Part shown: in pieces, positions 11,715-23,772 of the stretch
Position numbering within the stretch: the first letter of the stretch is position 1
How the letters are laid out: each line of letters begins with the position of its first letter
From: Coptis chinensis
Taxonomy: Eukaryota > Streptophyta > Magnoliopsida > Ranunculales > Ranunculaceae
Assembly (NCBI GenBank): GCA_015680905.1
Contig: CM027380.1
Span: forward strand, 107,122,501 to 107,186,500
Direction of reading: 5' to 3'
Length of the DNA: 64,000 nt
Notes under the pieces: model-generated
The model's database searches: none
What the model saw: the letters and a program-made list of their open reading frames with translations, nothing else
What the model was told of the DNA's origin: nothing
Position numbers and translations under genes: made by a program

Positions 11715-13636
11715 AGAGTTATTATTAGCCCAAGTCTTGAAATGCCACAACCAAACCAAACACTCATTCAACAACTACGCAAGAGGTCCCATTTCGTCCC
11801 CACTTCTCCTTCTTCAACACTTTCCGCTTGACCAAAAACAAGACCCGTCCTCAATTTCATATTCTTCAATCTTTCTTTCTCCACAACCCTCTCACAGTTT
11901 CTTTACCATTCTCTTCCACTTTCCGCTTGGAAGTCAATTGGTTTGGCTACTTGGTCACTTCGTGTTAACCCAAGTAGTGGAAACCTTCACCCAACAGAAA
12001 CTTACATCATTTGTCCTCCTATAAACTCTCTTTTCGACTCCCCTTTCGTTGCGCATTACGCCCTGAAAGAGCATTCCCTTGAGCTTCGGGCTAAAATACC
12101 ACTTGTGGTGTTGGAATTTTTCCCTAAAGGTTATTTTCTTGTTGGGTTATCGTCGATTTTCTGGAGAGAAGCTTGGAAGTATGGGGAACGCGCGTTTCGG
12201 TATTGTAATCATGATGTTGGACATGCTATTGGTTCTGCTGAACTTGGGTGGGATGTTAAGGTACTTGATGGTTTGGGTTATTCTGATTTAGAAAAGTTAA
12301 TGGGATTAGACTATTTTCCTACTTTACAAATTCCGTCTCGCCCCGTTAAAGGGAAGTTGCCCGAGATCGAATTTGAACATCCAGATTGTGTTATTGTTGT
12401 TTTCCCTAATGATAGTAAGGAATTTTCTGTGGATTATAAGAGTTTGAGTTCTTTGATAACGGAGTCGTTATCCGAATTGGAATGGATAGGTACACCAAAT
12501 TTACTTAGTAAAGAACATATTTGTTGGGATATAATATATAGGACAGCTGAAGGTGTAAAGAAGCCATTGACACATGGGGATGGTTTGGAAATCGAGCCAT
12601 TTCAAAGTAGTGAATTGATTTCAGAAGATTTGTATAAGGGGTTTTACAGCGAGGGAAGTTGTTAGAAAGAGAAGGAGTGCAGTAGATATGGATGGAGTTC
12701 ATGTAATGAAGAGAGAAACTTTTTATCAAATTCTGTTACATTGTCTTCCTTCGGGTTCTCGAGGTGGTGGAGAGAAGCAAGGGAAACAGCTTGCATTGCC
12801 GTTTCGGGTACTTCCCTGGGATTCAGAAGTTCATGCTGTCATTTTTGTTCACAGGGTGGTGGGATTGCCTAAGGGTGTGTATTTCTTGGTGAGGAATGAA
12901 GATCATTTTCATGATCTTAAGCAGGCGACAAGGTCTGAATTTGAGTGGGTGAAGCCTGAAGGTTGTCCTGCTGATCTCCCATTTTATATGCTTACTAGAG
13001 GTGATTTTCAGCAGATTGCGAAGCGACTTTCTTGTCATCAGGTATATGATTAGGTTACTTATATAGTTATATGATATTTTACTATTCTGGTTCTTTAGTA
13101 GTATCAAGTTTGTGTACTGAAGAACTTAATTCATAATTTTTCTTTTAGCAGTCATATGACATTATATGCTTCTTTCACGAAGAAGATTCGGCAGTTGTAT
13201 CACTTTCGTTTTTTTGAAGAAGTGGTGAACTTTACTGTTGAAAAGCATTGAAGTTTATACTATATTTTAGACTAAGATATTAAATTCAAACCTTAGTGCA
13301 AATTTTACACATACCTTGGTTACTGATGTTCATCCTAGAGCCAAAAGTGTGTCATTAGTTTGTGTAGTGCGGTGCCTGTGGATAATATTGTTATATGTAT
13401 TAAGAGGCATTTCATTTACTTATTAAATCCCTGTTCAATAAATTTAGGACATTGCTGCGGATGGCTGCTTCAGTTTGGGAATGGTGGTTCATTTTTAGCA
13501 ATCATTGCGTGATAAGAATGTTTGGATGTACCCGCGGTTGTTCTGGGAGACTGGAATTCTTGGTCAAGTGTTATACCTCGAAGCTCATGCAGTTGGCATC
13601 TCTGCTACTGGAATAGGTTGCTACTTCGATGATGCT
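11715..13636 (+). pseudogene. SagB-type nitroreductase-like gene, broken
   Basis: The protein resembles the FMN-dependent SagB/ThcOx-type dehydrogenase group of the nitroreductase fold. Visible parts: an N-terminal KHSFNNYARGP motif (frame around 11737), the flavin-site-like SLRVNPSSGNLHPTE (11955 on), then NHDVGHAIGSAELGWDVKVL and, after a frame change, DLPFYMLTRGDFQQIAKRLS. An intron (13042-13447) precedes an exon with NVWMYPRLFWETGILGQVLY and HAVGISATGIGCYFDD, ending at a GTAAGT donor (13637). Breaks: the segment normally after YARGP is missing; the frame shifts before 11943; one extra G near 12640 shifts it again; and TTTTAG at about 13490 gives a stop (HF-stop-QSLRDK). The final exon with the YHFTVGG-type end was not found. 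No operon context applies; the role of the plant members is unknown to me. Confidence 0.8.
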
Positions 13637-13820
13637 GGTAAGTCTTTCTCTATTGTAACGTGCTCTGTCATCTTTTTCCTCTAGAATGCAATGAAAATTA
13701 TCCTCATAGATATATTAAGAGAGACTTGTTGGAAATCACCGGTTGGGTTTGTCCAACCAAGAAAGGGAGACTTCTATTTGTGGCACAGTCTTCTGAATTT
13801 GTTCACTGACTATACCCTTA

Positions 13821-14160
13821 CTAAGGCTGGTAACTGAAACGAGCTAGTTGAGCTTCAGCGTGTCCAAGTTCTACTTATTTTTCTAAATGAGCCATAAACG
13901 TTGTTTAGGAGTGGCTCATATTGCAACATGAATGAGCTCGAGTGGACCGAAAAACGAGCTAAACTCGAGTAGTCCGGTTAGTTTATAGCTAAGGGATGGT
14001 ATATGACCGAGGCAGTCAAGCGTTAGTATGTTAAAGTTCGGCTCAGTTTCTAGACAAGCTCTGAAAGGCTCTGGCTCATAGGGCAACAGGAATGTTCATG
14101 AGCAAACCAAAAACAAGCCGAGCATGAGTAATGAGTAATTCCGTTTGTTAACCAGCCCCA
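13821..14160. mobile_element. hAT-like non-autonomous element (MITE candidate)
   Basis: The left edge reads AAGGCTGGTAACTGAAACGA; the right edge, reverse-complemented, reads GGGGCTGGTTAACAAACGGA, an imperfect terminal inverted repeat. The inside holds ACGAGCTAAACTCGAGT and GAGCCATAAACG words, typical of short elements with repeated CTCGAGC/GAGCCGAGC motifs. About 340 bp, no coding capacity. A convincing 8-bp target duplication is not visible. Confidence 0.45.
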
Positions 14161-14623
14161 CCCTCAAATGCAAAGTAACTTTACACCTATTGAGTGCATG
14201 GTGTTCTGAGATAGTCGTTCATTGCTTCTCCCTCTATCTTTTTTTGAATTTGTGAGAATATCAAGCTGTAGTGTCTTAATGGGAGGAAATAAGAGAAGAA
14301 AAATTATTGCTGAGTTGTGTCCAATCTAGGAAGTCTTAAGCTGTGCGGAGCAAACGGTTTAATACAAATTTTATTGGAAGATGACTCCAGCACCGTATGA
14401 TGCTCATAACAGTTTTAAGACATATCTTTTTGGAAGATGACTCCAGCACCAGACGAGTTCTCTTTATGCTCAACCATACTCATGGTATCCTATATCAGAC
14501 ATTTACTTCGGTCTCCTTGTCTATGACTATGTGGCAGCTGGCAGCTTGTCCACGCTTTTGCATTGTAAGTACTACCTATTATTAAGTATTAACTTCTTCT
14601 TTTTTGAATCAGTTAGGGGTTAA

Positions 14624-14780
14624 GGCAGACAGCTACATGTATGATTAAAATCAGAGCATGAAGCTTACATCTTATAATCTATTTCTAAATTAAAATCAAG
14701 GAAGACAGCTACATGTATGATTAAAATAAGAGCATGAAGCTTACATCTTATAATCTATTCCTAAACTAAAATCAAGGCAG
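14624..14780. repeat. Tandem duplication, 76-bp unit, two copies
   Basis: The stretch around AGACAGCTACATGTATGATT to CTAAATTAAAATCAAG repeats at once with four or so mismatches, and the start word AAGGCAGAC recurs after the second copy. Non-coding. Confidence 0.85.
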
Positions 14781-14789
14781 ACCCCTGCC

Positions 14790-15300
14790 TGTTCTTAACT
14801 TAGTTTATGAACGCACCCAAGTCTGCCTATGAGCTATAAGCTACTTACCACCTATTAAGTACCAATTGCATATATAATGTAATCAGCTTTAGCGTTTCAA
14901 ATGGCACTCACAAGATACAGACGCATTGTCCTAGAAGCACCAAAAGTTGGACGAACTTGAATACCAGAATAACGGTATGATGCATGATCCTATAAAAGGA
15001 ATCAGCATGCATGACCCTATCAGGAAGATTCTCTATCTAGTCTTCATCCTAAGAAAACTTGGCTGATCCTAATTGAATTTTATTGATAACTATCCACGTT
15101 ATCACAGTGTAGTATCAACTTGTAGAGTCTCCATGCTGTAGAGTACATCACATGTGTATCTATCTTCCCATATGCCTCTCTGGCTCTCTGCCCTATCATC
15201 TTATTGTATCATAACCACTGTCAGGCGTTTCTTATATTAATATCCAAGCAATATAGTTTTTGGCCTTACTCTGATCTCTCATTTTCCAACTCCATAACAG
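14790..15300. other. Spacer before the kinase fragment, nothing recognised
   Basis: No exon or repeat is supported. The last bases (CCATAACAG) form the splice acceptor of the kinase exon. Confidence 0.4.
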
Positions 15301-15930
15301 GAAGCAGGGGTACTGGAAGAACTCCACTAGACTGGGACTCTAGGGTGAAGATCTCTCTTGGAACTGCAAGGGGCATTGCTCACATTCACTCCACCGGCGG
15401 TGGCAAATTCAGCCATGGAAACATAAAGTCCTCCAACGTCCTGTTGAACCAAGAGCTTGATGGGTGTGTATCAGATTTCGGTCTGACTCCACTTATGAAC
15501 TTCCCTGCCACACCATCAAGAAGTGCAGGATATCGTGCCCCAGAAGTGATTGAAACCCGCAAACCAACACAAAAATCTGACGTTTATAGCTTTGGGGTTC
15601 TACTTCTTGAGATGCTGACTGGCAAGGCCCCGCTGCAGTCACCAGGGCGTGATGAGATAGCCGATCTCCCACGGTGGGTCCAGTCAGTTGTCAGGGAAGA
15701 GTGGACTGCGGAGGTTTTTGATGTCGAGCTGATGAAGTTTCAAAATATTGAAGAAGAAATGGTTCAGATGCTGCAAATTGCCATGGCCTGTGTTGTGAAA
15801 GTGCCAGACATGCGACCTAAAGATGGATGAAGTTGTTAAAATGATTGAGGAAGTTGGGCAATCAAACTCGGAGAACCGACCTTCCTCTGAGGAGAACAAG
15901 TCCAAGGATTCTACTGTGGAAACCCCATGA
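15301..15930 (+). pseudogene. LRR receptor-like kinase (clade III, kinase-dead type), last exon
   Basis: The exon starts after an AACAG acceptor with [17 protein letters not shown] and runs through the C-lobe of a receptor-like kinase: [11 protein letters not shown] at the catalytic loop (Gly-Asn in place of Arg-Asp, typical of the atypical LRR-III kinases), [36 protein letters not shown] and [20 protein letters not shown]. The LRR ectodomain, membrane segment and N-lobe exons are absent. One extra G in CCTAAAGATGG (near 15824) shifts the frame after MRPK; in the other frame the normal end ([14 protein letters not shown]...) continues to TGA at 15928-15930. This is a 3'-end fragment of a host gene. 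Confidence 0.9.
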
Positions 15931-18239
15931 TCTTGAAATTTGTTTGTTGTCTCATATCTGATTACAGTTGTGATTATTAGGAATTCATAGTGGCAATATC
16001 AAAATCTGTGAAGCAAAATATGAATAGATATCTGAATGGTGCCATTTTTTAAATTATGAACTGTGCTGTGTCATGTTCTTTCTTCGGAGGTTCAGCATCA
16101 CCACATCTGTGTTTGGCAAGGTTTTCCCTTCAAAATTTGTTGTAACAACCATTCTTTGCCTATGGTTGATTGGTGGATGATTTTGTTACAAATAATCTGT
16201 TGATCTTGCGAATCAATGAGTATGTATTTTTATCTGCATGAGGACAGCCAATCGAAGGTGACAATTGTCATCCGTAGACTTGTTAGAATTGATCCTGAAC
16301 TTAGACTCACGTCTGATGATTGCACAAAACCATTGCTATATTGCACAAAACCAACACTTTGGGTTTTGAGGATTAGCCTTGTTTCAGTGTTTCAAAGAGT
16401 GGAAAAATGGAATACAAAGTTTGAGAAGAAAAGAGTATGAGACTGAGAGGTGGAGAACGAAACTCAATTATAGTATAATGACGAGGGTGGAAAATATCTG
16501 GTGGGAACAGTTGTGTGATAGTTAATTAAGAGAGAAAGTAATATGAACGGCTGTAAAGCAGTTGAGAAGTCAAAGTCAAGAGTCATTGTTTTTACTTTGT
16601 TGAGTCCGTCTGTTTGCATGAATTTTGAGTTTTTAGGTTGTGCCTCGTGTTTGATTGAGTTGCAACACTTTTCACAAGCCAATAGACACCTTGTGAAATC
16701 TGTCTACTCTTTCTTTCCACTTGGTTTGTAACTTTGTATAAACTTGTTGTAACTTGTAAGTTGGATGTGCGTACAGAAAGAATATGCCTTGAAACTTTTT
16801 TGAGATGCTTTTGAATCTTGCACCCTTGACCCTTCTAGTTCTTTGTTGTTGTGTTGTGTTGTGTCTAGTCCAATTTTGGGGTCCAAATAATTACTTATGG
16901 AATCGGAAATCAGCAATTCAGATTCACCGAGGAAATATATTTTAGGGAAATATGGTAACAATGTGAAGAGTGTGTGATGAAACTCAATGACAATGGAAGA
17001 AAGCAATCAAAAGTTGAGAAATTGGGTTAACCACATAAATCTTGTGAATTATTTTAAGGCCTTGTGTTTTCCACTAGTCCAATTATTATGGTCAGTTATA
17101 TTCACTAGTATTTGCACGGTGCAACTTGATACACCAGGCTTCAGGAACTTTTATCAACAGTTGCCTGAAGAAGTACTTTTGGCCCTAGTTGAAAGTTAAA
17201 ATATGGTATTTTCTCAGGTTCTTTTAGCAAGAACAGGATATCACTTGAGATAATAGTAGGTGTTTTCACCACTAAAATATTTCCAATCAAAGTTGGAATG
17301 CATGGTTGGGTTGGGTCATCTGTGGCACAGGGAGTATATTTTGCACTCGTTCCTCCTGAGATTTTATCCAACACCCGATGTAAACATACCACACTTCCAT
17401 CTTCGGGGCCATTGCAAGTGGTAATCCTTCAACAGAAAGAACCAAAGGAAAACAATGTAAGATGGCACAATTGCGCCATATCTGCCAAAAATCTGGGGAA
17501 TTAGTACCACCCGCTACAGTACTCTGAAGTGTCCATATGTTCGGTATGCACATAAGTTTCAATGCCAACAACGCAACCTGCCCGGGAAGTTACACACATT
17601 CTGACTGTAACTGTAATCCCTCAAAAATCTGGGCGACCTATTGGAAAACATTCCACATCAGACAGCTGTCTTACAAAGTTATGACTTGTGCCTTGAAGAC
17701 TAATCAGTTGTGCACTGAAAGAGAATCTGAGAATGCAAACCATTTTTTGAGTAGTTAGAATTCTGAGGTATCACCTCGGTCATTCTTACTTCCTCAAGAA
17801 TCAAGACCATCCATCTAACGGGCTTCATCATGACACAAATTTCACATCAGAGCATTGCAATACATATAAATTTAAGTACGTACCTAACAAATGAAATCTG
17901 GTTTCAAAGGGAAAAAAACCAAGCAGATAACACACTAAATTTGAAGACACCGCCCCTAGAGCAGAGGGGGGAGCTAATAAAGCCAAGGAAATACGTAATA
18001 TCCTTTCATCAATAATCAAAAATACGTAACGAAAATAACCTTTTATCAATAATCAGAAGAGTTTTACAAAGACTCTAGACTCAAGAAAGTAACCCTACCA
18101 ACTACAAAGATTAAGAAACGTTGCGGCTCTAACTACTAAGACATCAACCAGACACACGATGCAGTAAACTGTAAACAGAAGACATCCAATGAAATGAACA
18201 CAATTGTCCATCATATCACACCTCACTGTCAACGCTTGA
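15931..18239. other. Intergenic DNA; FKBP-downstream flank copy I
   Basis: No gene is seen. From about 16570 on, the sequence is a diverged copy of the DNA downstream of the FKBP fragments in the two later blocks: matching words include CCGTCTGTTTGCATGAATT (16609; compare 58442), GAATCAGCAATTC near 16909, and CTTCATCATGACACAAATTT near 17823. It therefore belongs to the repeated FKBP segment. Confidence 0.7.
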
Positions 18240-18243
18240 GATC

Positions 18244-19635
18244 TGCTGCCTACGCTGCTGCTTTCTGCGGATAGATAATATTTGTCAGGAGAACGGTCAA
18301 CTTAAACCAAAGAAAAGTGACTCACAATTTTTTATTAAAGGTCAGCAACTTACATTAGTATCAAGGGATTCTAATTTGCTCGTCTTGGTAAATATGTTGC
18401 CATAACTGAGTGTCCTTCTTATTGAACTCCTTCATTTTTCTCCTTCAAGACTTTATACTCCAGCTTTACGTCCCTGATTCCACAAAGATTCCACCCCAAC
18501 ATACATTTTGTCAAGAGACATTGGACATCAATGAATTGGCCAGTACAATAAAAAGGCACAATACATACTTGTGTTGGGATCAATTTCCAACACCTTCTTA
18601 ATATCTATCCCAGCAAGGTCCAAATTAGCCAGCTGAATGTAAGCTTGGGCATGTCTATAGAATGCCCTAACATTCGTATTCTCAAGTTCTAGCACCAACA
18701 AAATTATTATCGCAACATTAATACTCAGGCCCCTTGGTTTGATGTGATTTGAGTCGTAGGCATAAGTTAATCCGCAGTTACCTTTGTGCATAGTTTCTCT
18801 GCTTGTTTGTAGTCCTTTAGCTTCAGCTTGCAAGCTGCATTATTCAGATTGCAGCTTACCTTCAGAACCTTGGACTGTTTTGTTTCCTCTTCACTGAAGT
18901 TGGTGTCATATTCAATAAATTTTCCAGCCTGATCACAGGTAGATTTTCAGTCGCCATAGCATATTTTCCAGCTTTGAATGCATCATTTCCTTCCTCTTTC
19001 TTCTTACCAGCGGCTTCAATTTTCTCAGGTGTGTTCATGTCCCACAATTCTCTCTCCTATTGAAAGAAAAGGAAAATTTTGAACTCACTCATACCAAGCA
19101 CAATGCAAGAGCCGTACAAAACAGAAACCACACTGAAGATACCTTGACAAAGGATTCAAGCTCAACTTCATAGTTGAATTCGGGGTAACAACAGCCAATT
19201 CTTGCTTGAATTCAGATGAACCGAAACCATATTCTAGAGCAATAGTCGACTCTACAACCTCCCCTTTCTTCATTGTCATGACAGCTCTATCAAGTCCATC
19301 AAAATCCACATGCAAAAGGAAAATAAATGAATGAAAAGCTTTAGGACCAAAATATAAGATGTTAACAAAACAAAAAAATATTCCTGAAGTTTTTCCCATC
19401 AAAATCAGATATAGCATTTGTACTTAGGGTTTTAGGAACTTCATCAAAGTGCATGTCTGGCTCAGGAGAAATACGTAGCTGAGACTCGGTGTTGAATCTA
19501 TCAAGTTTAATCATGATAACAAAGAAAGCATGCCAAATCCAGCGACGTGAAAAATTACCTTCATCCATCTTCAACTCAAATAGCTCATCATCTTCAGAAA
19601 CACAGTTCCATCTTGCAATTTCCCAATAAGTTTCA
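18244..19635 (-). pseudogene. FKBP62/ROF1-type gene fragment, copy I (exons 7-13)
   Basis: Exons matching those of the full gene at 59.4-63.6 kb lie in the same order on the minus strand. Exon 7 is 19559-19635. Exon 8 (about 19142-19303; [20 protein letters not shown], third FKBP domain) lacks its first codons. Exon 9 (about 19055 down; [20 protein letters not shown], first TPR helix) runs directly into the tail of the next intron because part of exon and intron is deleted. Exons 10-13 (18.85-18.25 kb) include DIKKVLEIDPN, and the 3' exons carry shifts. Exon 7 lacks 13 bases compared with the full gene (the LKKGHDD codons), a frameshift it shares with copy III at 42.4 kb. FKBP domains 1-2 are absent. 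It cannot encode a working isomerase or a full TPR domain. Confidence 0.88.
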
Positions 19636-19831
19636 CTGTCAGACAAATGAGATAATATTAAGCTTTATTATTAATTGAAAAAATAAATATAATTAATGAA
19701 TACTGAAATAAATCTTCTTCATGTTTTCGTTCAATTGTGTAATCAAAAATGATAAATTAATTTTCCGCCACAAGAACTAACTCAGTTTCTGCTTCTTTTA
19801 ATATCTTTCAATGCGGATGTTAGGAATGTGG
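19636..19831. other. Spacer between FKBP fragment and CNL copy 1
   Basis: AT-rich. The same spacer (CTTCTTCATGTTTTCGTTCA and on) is found in the second unit at 44309-44370, where a LINE has split it. Confidence 0.7.
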
Positions 19832-22633
19832 TTAAGATGTTAGGAATTGTGTAAACAATCGGGCAGCCCTTAATACCTGGGTTTTAACATTTTCGTCATC
19901 AATGTTAATCGTGGGAATGTGGGTTAAGATGCTCCAATCCTCTCTGCTACGTTTTCTCGTAATAATAGGGCAGCCCAAGATGTACAATTTGCGAAGCATG
20001 GTGAGTGGTTTCAACTCCTCTGGCTTGAAATCAAGGGATTGACAGTTCAAAAAAGTCAATTGTTGAAGTGACGTGAGTTGGTTTAATCCTTGGGGGAGAG
20101 AGGAATGCCGAGAACCCCAGATTTGAAGAGTCTTGAGGTTGTTGTTGTGGGTGAGGGACATTAACGATTTTGAAAGAACACCTACATCCAACCATAATTC
20201 CAGAGTTTCAAGCCGAGGAGGAAAAAGGTAGTGCGGTTCCACCTTCAAATTTGGGCAATAAAAAAGTTTCAAGTATGTAATATTGGACATCATCCTCATC
20301 CAAGTAGGGAGCGTGGAGCCAACATAGTTTCGTATTTCCAATCGTTCCAAGCTTTCTTTATGTGGTTCCAGATTTTCAAGAACACCTTCCATCCTTCGTA
20401 TCTCCTCTTCGCTGCTGACGTGGAAAATATCTGGAAAATATCCGAAATTCAACACCAAGCTTGAAATATTTTCCTTTTTCTGCAATTGTGCCTCTTTAGC
20501 CTCATTCCCACTTTTTACGTTCCTTAACCCCGTAATAGATAGGCTTCTTTTTAGAAAATTGAGATTTCCTAGTTCCCCAATCACGGACCCTTTGCTGCTT
20601 CCATCACTCACAACAAACTTACTTAATGTTCGAAGCTGACTCAATCTCTCAATGCCTCCTCTAGGATAATAAATTAGATTCTCTGTGCCTTCAACTTCCA
20701 GATGTCTTAGGTTAGAAAGCTCCCCAATTCCTTCTGGCAGTTTGCAAAGACTTGTACACCTGTTAAGCTTCAGTGTTTGCAAATTAACTAGACTTCTCAC
20801 TGTCTCAGGCAATTCCCTCAGTCTTTTATTCTTAGACAAATCAAGGTACCGAAGATGTAATAATCTACTCACTTCACTTGGAAGTACTTCAAGGTCACCA
20901 CTCAAGTCTAAGGTCCTAAGACATGTCAACTGGTGTAATGCAGAAGGTACCGACTTGGACAATTTGGCTACCAGCGTGCGTAACTTCTTCGCTTCATAGA
21001 TAGATGGATTCTCTACATCATCAAGCTGTCAAATGGCGAATCTTGTAGTCGATAATTTTCTCATTATTCACCAAAACAGAGCAATCGGCTTTTGTGAGGA
21101 ACTTCAACAAAGTCGTATGCGAGATCATGCATCTTGCATCGAAAATGTTTCCATCATTGTCTTTCTCAAAATCTTGGAAGAATGATCGCATCGCCAGAGC
21201 ATCAAAATACTCTACACCAACCCTCTCTAGCTCTCTTGTTCCCATGAGCCGAGATAACCTTGAGCCATCCATAGCTTCACCTGGTGATCCTTCTCCATAT
21301 TGTGGTCTTTCGGAAAGATTGCCACGATTACATAAAGCATTGTTTCAAAACCGACGGCAAAGCGTGATAGCTCAACAGAAGAGCAGGTAAAAAACCTTTT
21401 TCTTGTGTTTCCCAAACGTCACTTTTTAATACATCAGCCCAATCTTCTTTTGCTCGTTTGAATCGCATTAGACTTGCTAATGTCTTGACAGCTAGTGGAA
21501 CACCTTTGCATTTCTTTGCGATTTCTTGTCCAATTCCCTTCAATCTTTCTGCTCTTGTTGTGTTCTTCCCCCAAAAAGCTATATGTTTGAATAAATCCCA
21601 ACAGCCATCGTCGGACAATTGTGCAAGCTTTGTGTATATAAATTGAACCGATCATTGTCGCGAGCGCCTCGTACGTGTGGTGACGATGATTTTGCTTCCT
21701 CGCTCACCACCATTGAGAGATAGCTTCAATGGCTCCCAAGGACCGGAATCTTCGGTCAAACATCATCTAGCACGAGCAAAACCGCTTTCCCTTTCTTGAG
21801 TTGCACAAAATCGATGTAAAAGTTCCCACCTGACCACATTTGGTGGCTTCCCTCCGATAGCTTGTTCAATGATTTCTCTTGCAACCCTTTCAAGATCAAA
21901 AGGTTCAGAGACACAAACCCATATTTTTCAGCTCATAGGTGGATCCTATAGTTCCTTCGTTATATACTAGCTGCCAAGAGTTGTCTTTACCGAACCCGCC
22001 GGGTTCAACTATTGACAAGATAGGGATACGGACACGAAGTTTCTTGTTGACTAGTCTCACATAACACCGCTTAGTATATTTTGTTTGTCAAGATCCAGCC
22101 GAATACCTCGATACATCCACAACAGAGCTAGTGAATTGTGGAGGTTGTTGAGGTTCAGCGTGACTATGATTTCGGAAGGAGGTGTAGTTGGTCCTTGTTG
22201 GTGAGAGCAACCTCAAGCAAGTCTTTCTCTTATGTCTTTAATCCTATGAGCAATATCATAGCGTGCACTACCATGTTTCAAGCAAGCACACGGAGATAAC
22301 AAGTAGGAACACATCTTGTTGGCTTAGCGTGAGAGCCGTCAGCAGTAAATCCCTCTACTTTCGTGAGATGAGAATCCTTGTGTTCCATTCGGCCCAATAC
22401 ATCATGCATCATACATCACATCTTTGAGATCTTCCAACCAAATCTTTCTTGCATTTTCATGTATTTCCTTCTTTTCAAGCATCTTCAAAGCTTTGCTTTG
22501 ATCGAGTCGGCTTAGTCTCGTTTTTTTTACTTCTTTACTTAACGCCAACCACTAACCGCACCTCCTGTTCAACTTCATTTCGAATGACTGAGGCCAACTG
22601 GTCTATGACAGCAGAAACTATTGCTTCAGCCAT
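19832..22633 (-). pseudogene. CC-NB-ARC-LRR resistance gene, copy 1, broken
   Basis: Host immune-receptor gene read right to left. It starts at ATG 22633 (MAEAIVSAVIDQLASVIRNE, coiled-coil start of the RGA type) and hits a stop after about 32 codons. Through 21.0-22.2 kb, NB-ARC remnants sit in several frames: the GLPL motif as CKGVPLAVKTLASL (about 21.5 kb), then KSDVWETQEKGFLPALLLSY and LKQCFM. The LRR part is one open frame (20962-19832) with repeats such as LRTLDLSGDLEVLPSEVSRL and LVNLQTLKLNRCTSLCKLPE. Numerous shifts and stops precede it, and no intact P-loop or MHD motif is seen. It pairs with copy 2 at 44.4-47.1 kb, which has a better-preserved P-loop. Both sit directly beside an FKBP fragment. 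Confidence 0.92.
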
Positions 22634-23160
22634 GTTTCTTCTTTTTTTTTCAATCAACAAAGAAGAGAAGAATTATCTGGTAAATTTTAGAGCGTGAAGA
22701 CTAATGGGAAAAGGAAGACTAATCAAGGAGAGTTTTTTAAGTCAATACCACAACCAAATGAATTATTTTAAGCCAAATGAATTATTGATGTTAGGTTGGA
22801 AGTTGCAACATGCATGTGGGGACTTTGAATACTTTTTGTTGTGGAGGAATCCAATGGCTTTTGTTTTGAAAAGTCACATGCCAATTCATGGAGGATAAAA
22901 ATCAAATTGAGGATACTATATTTTTTATAATAAAAATGACCTTAAGCAATGGTACGGTGCATCTTGCAAATTACTAAATCTAGTTAGATATAAAAAATGG
23001 AAAGACGTATTTCAGATATTAACCGAGAAAAAAACACTCCGTGCTAGCCAGCCAGATTTACTGATAATATGAATTATCATGGTTTACTCCAACATCTCAA
23101 TGGTCTATTCCCTTGATTATGAAATGTTTTGTTCGCTCGAATCATTCACAAAATCACAAG
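22634..23160. other. 5' flank of CNL copy 1
   Basis: About 22690-22810 matches the flank of CNL copy 2 (47190-47270; shared words AGACTAATGGGA/AGACTAATAATGGGA and CCAAATGAATTATTGATGTT). The rest is AT-rich with no feature. The TTATT at 23161-23165 is the left target duplication of the Copia element. Confidence 0.65.
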
Positions 23161-23165
23161 TTATT

Positions 23166-23772
23166 TGTTGTGAATAATTAACTGCGGAAACAACGTTACC
23201 CACACCAAACGGATCAATCCTACACAAAGATTGATCTTTCTCAATAGACAAGACTTCAACACCCTCCAGGCAATATCCCAACACTTCTCAATATCAAATA
23301 ACAAGCATATGAAATAAAACAATCAATGTAAAGAAGAACAAACCACAAGGCGAGATATATCGGTGGTTCGACGAATTTGCCTACATCCACATCTGCGAGT
23401 TCCAAGCTTTAATAGATGTCCCGAGTAACAGTTACAAGTCTCTCTCAATTCACTCACAAAGAATGAACACTCAACTCACAAAGAATTGTTCTCTTGTAAT
23501 CACTCTCTCTTTCTTGGTTTTGGAAAAGTTAGGTTTTCCAAAAACTGATTTTGTTTTTATACCAAAACCAAAAATCGCGGATTCTTGAAGCGAGGCCATA
23601 AAAAGACACGGCTGGCGGCGCTCTGGCCTACTCGAAGGCTGGCGCCTGTATTAAAAGCCATGAGCTGGCGCGCTTTTCTTTGAGCTGGGCTAAAAAACAT
23701 CTGGAGTAGTGAGCGAAGTCGCTTTTTCAGCTCTGGCCGCTTCTCGACCGTGAGAAACGAAATTTTTCTACA
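23166..23772 (-). repeat. Copia element, 3' LTR
   Basis: Begins TGTTGTGAATAATTAAC and ends TTTCTACA on the plus strand, with the TG...CA ends usual for LTRs. A purine-rich tract on the minus strand (GAGGTGGAGA) lies just inside. Aligns over its length with 28008-28595. Confidence 0.93.

Noticed and set aside
19832-20962. A 376-codon LRR frame as an independent gene
   Set aside because: Same reason: it is the tail of CNL copy 1, with decayed NB-ARC motifs directly upstream.
22449-22697. Plus-strand frame across the CNL copy 1 start
   Set aside because: It runs antisense to the coiled-coil region of the CNL gene and has no family motif.
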